From an uncultured Actinomycetes bacterium (GTDB lineage Bacteria > Actinomycetota > Acidimicrobiia > Acidimicrobiales > RAAP-2): a stretch of 5,163 bases of DNA. The position numbers were made by a program, and so were the translations under genes. Location of the stretch: positions 1 to 5,163 of the forward strand of contig CAITOG010000038.1 in NCBI GenBank assembly GCA_903893955.1. Direction: 5' to 3'. Of the stretch, positions 4,854 to 5,163 are shown piece by piece; position 1 is the first letter of the stretch, and each line of letters opens with the position of its first letter. A model generated the notes under the pieces. It searched no databases, was not told the origin of the DNA, and saw only the letters and a program-made list of their open reading frames with translations.

Positions 4854-5163
4854 GTGAGCATCGACCCGCGAACACCAGTCATCGCAGCCGTGGGCCAGTC
4901 CCTCCATCGGCCCTCGAACAGTGGAGGGACCGTCGAGCCGATCGACCTGATGGTCGACGCCCTCGAGCAGGCAGCCACGACGTCAGGCGGCGGACGAGCA
5001 CTCCTCGAATCGATCGATCGCCTCTCGTCGATCGCAAGCTTCGTCTGGCACACCACCAACCCCTCGCTGCTCGTCACCGAACGGCTCGGGCTCAGCGTTG
5101 ATGACCTGGTCCTGACCGCCACTGGCGGCGCGACGCCAGAGAAGCTCGTCGCCGACGCGTGCG
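4854..5163 (+). CDS. Thiolase-like acetyl-CoA acetyltransferase, N-terminal part (runs off window)
   Basis: An open frame of 103 codons starts at GTG 4854 and continues past the window edge without a stop. The N-terminus TPVIAAVGQSLHRPSN, then EPIDLMVDALEQAA (about 32-45), LLESIDRLSSIASFVW (about 54-69), NPSLLVTERLG (about 73-83) and the glycine segment TATGGATPEKLV (about 89-100), follow the opening of thiolase-superfamily proteins annotated as acetyl-CoA acetyltransferase. These are related to SCP-x type thiolases and act in acyl-CoA or lipid metabolism. The catalytic Cys and His residues would lie downstream or may be absent, so activity cannot be judged. It is divergent from rpiB across 62 bases, with its own -10-like box and no Shine-Dalgarno. 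The reaction and substrate are unknown. Confidence 0.8.
   Translation, partial: MSIDPRTPVIAAVGQSLHRPSNSGGTVEPIDLMVDALEQAATTSGGGRALLESIDRLSSIASFVWHTTNPSLLVTERLGLSVDDLVLTATGGATPEKLVADAC

Noticed and set aside
5011..5020. CGATCGATCG palindrome
   Set aside because: It lies within the thiolase-like coding frame and is explained by Ile-Asp-Arg codons in GC-rich DNA. There is no second copy or nearby regulatory context.

Overview
The window is high-GC bacterial DNA with tightly packed genes, frequent GTG starts and 4-base stop/start overlaps. Gene order and protein character point to Actinomycetota: a WecA-type glycosyltransferase lies directly upstream of the ATP synthase genes, as in Mycobacterium and Streptomyces, and the AtpE and AtpB proteins are actinobacterial in style. 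A member of the class Acidimicrobiia is plausible, but this is inference. I see no mobile element, phage, CRISPR or defence signature.

Seven genes on the minus strand fill positions 23-4791. In transcription order they are rpiB (ribose-5-phosphate isomerase B), glyA (serine hydroxymethyltransferase), a wecA/rfe-like undecaprenyl-phosphate sugar-1-phosphate transferase, two small membrane proteins of the AtpZ and AtpI type, atpB (F0 subunit a) and atpE (F0 subunit c). Most junctions are 4-base overlaps or gaps of 9-16 bases, so this looks like one transcription unit that continues beyond position 1, presumably into atpF. The two larger gaps are about 90 bases (wecA to atpZ, holding a candidate RNA hairpin) and 60 bases (atpB to atpE, a leader with a strong ribosome binding site).

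At 4792-4853 a 62-base intergenic region separates rpiB from a plus-strand gene that runs off the window. Its first 103 codons resemble the N-terminus of the thiolase-like acetyl-CoA acetyltransferase family. Both divergent genes appear to have a TANNNT -10 box 6-8 bases before a GTG start and no Shine-Dalgarno, so both may be leaderless. Their inferred -35 zones overlap at a small dyad.

Functionally the minus-strand cluster joins pentose phosphate and one-carbon metabolism, the first lipid-linked step of cell-envelope glycan synthesis, and assembly of the membrane sector of F-type ATP synthase. This is conserved core metabolism. I did not find a convincing undescribed system; the findings are mainly regulatory architecture and residue-level details.
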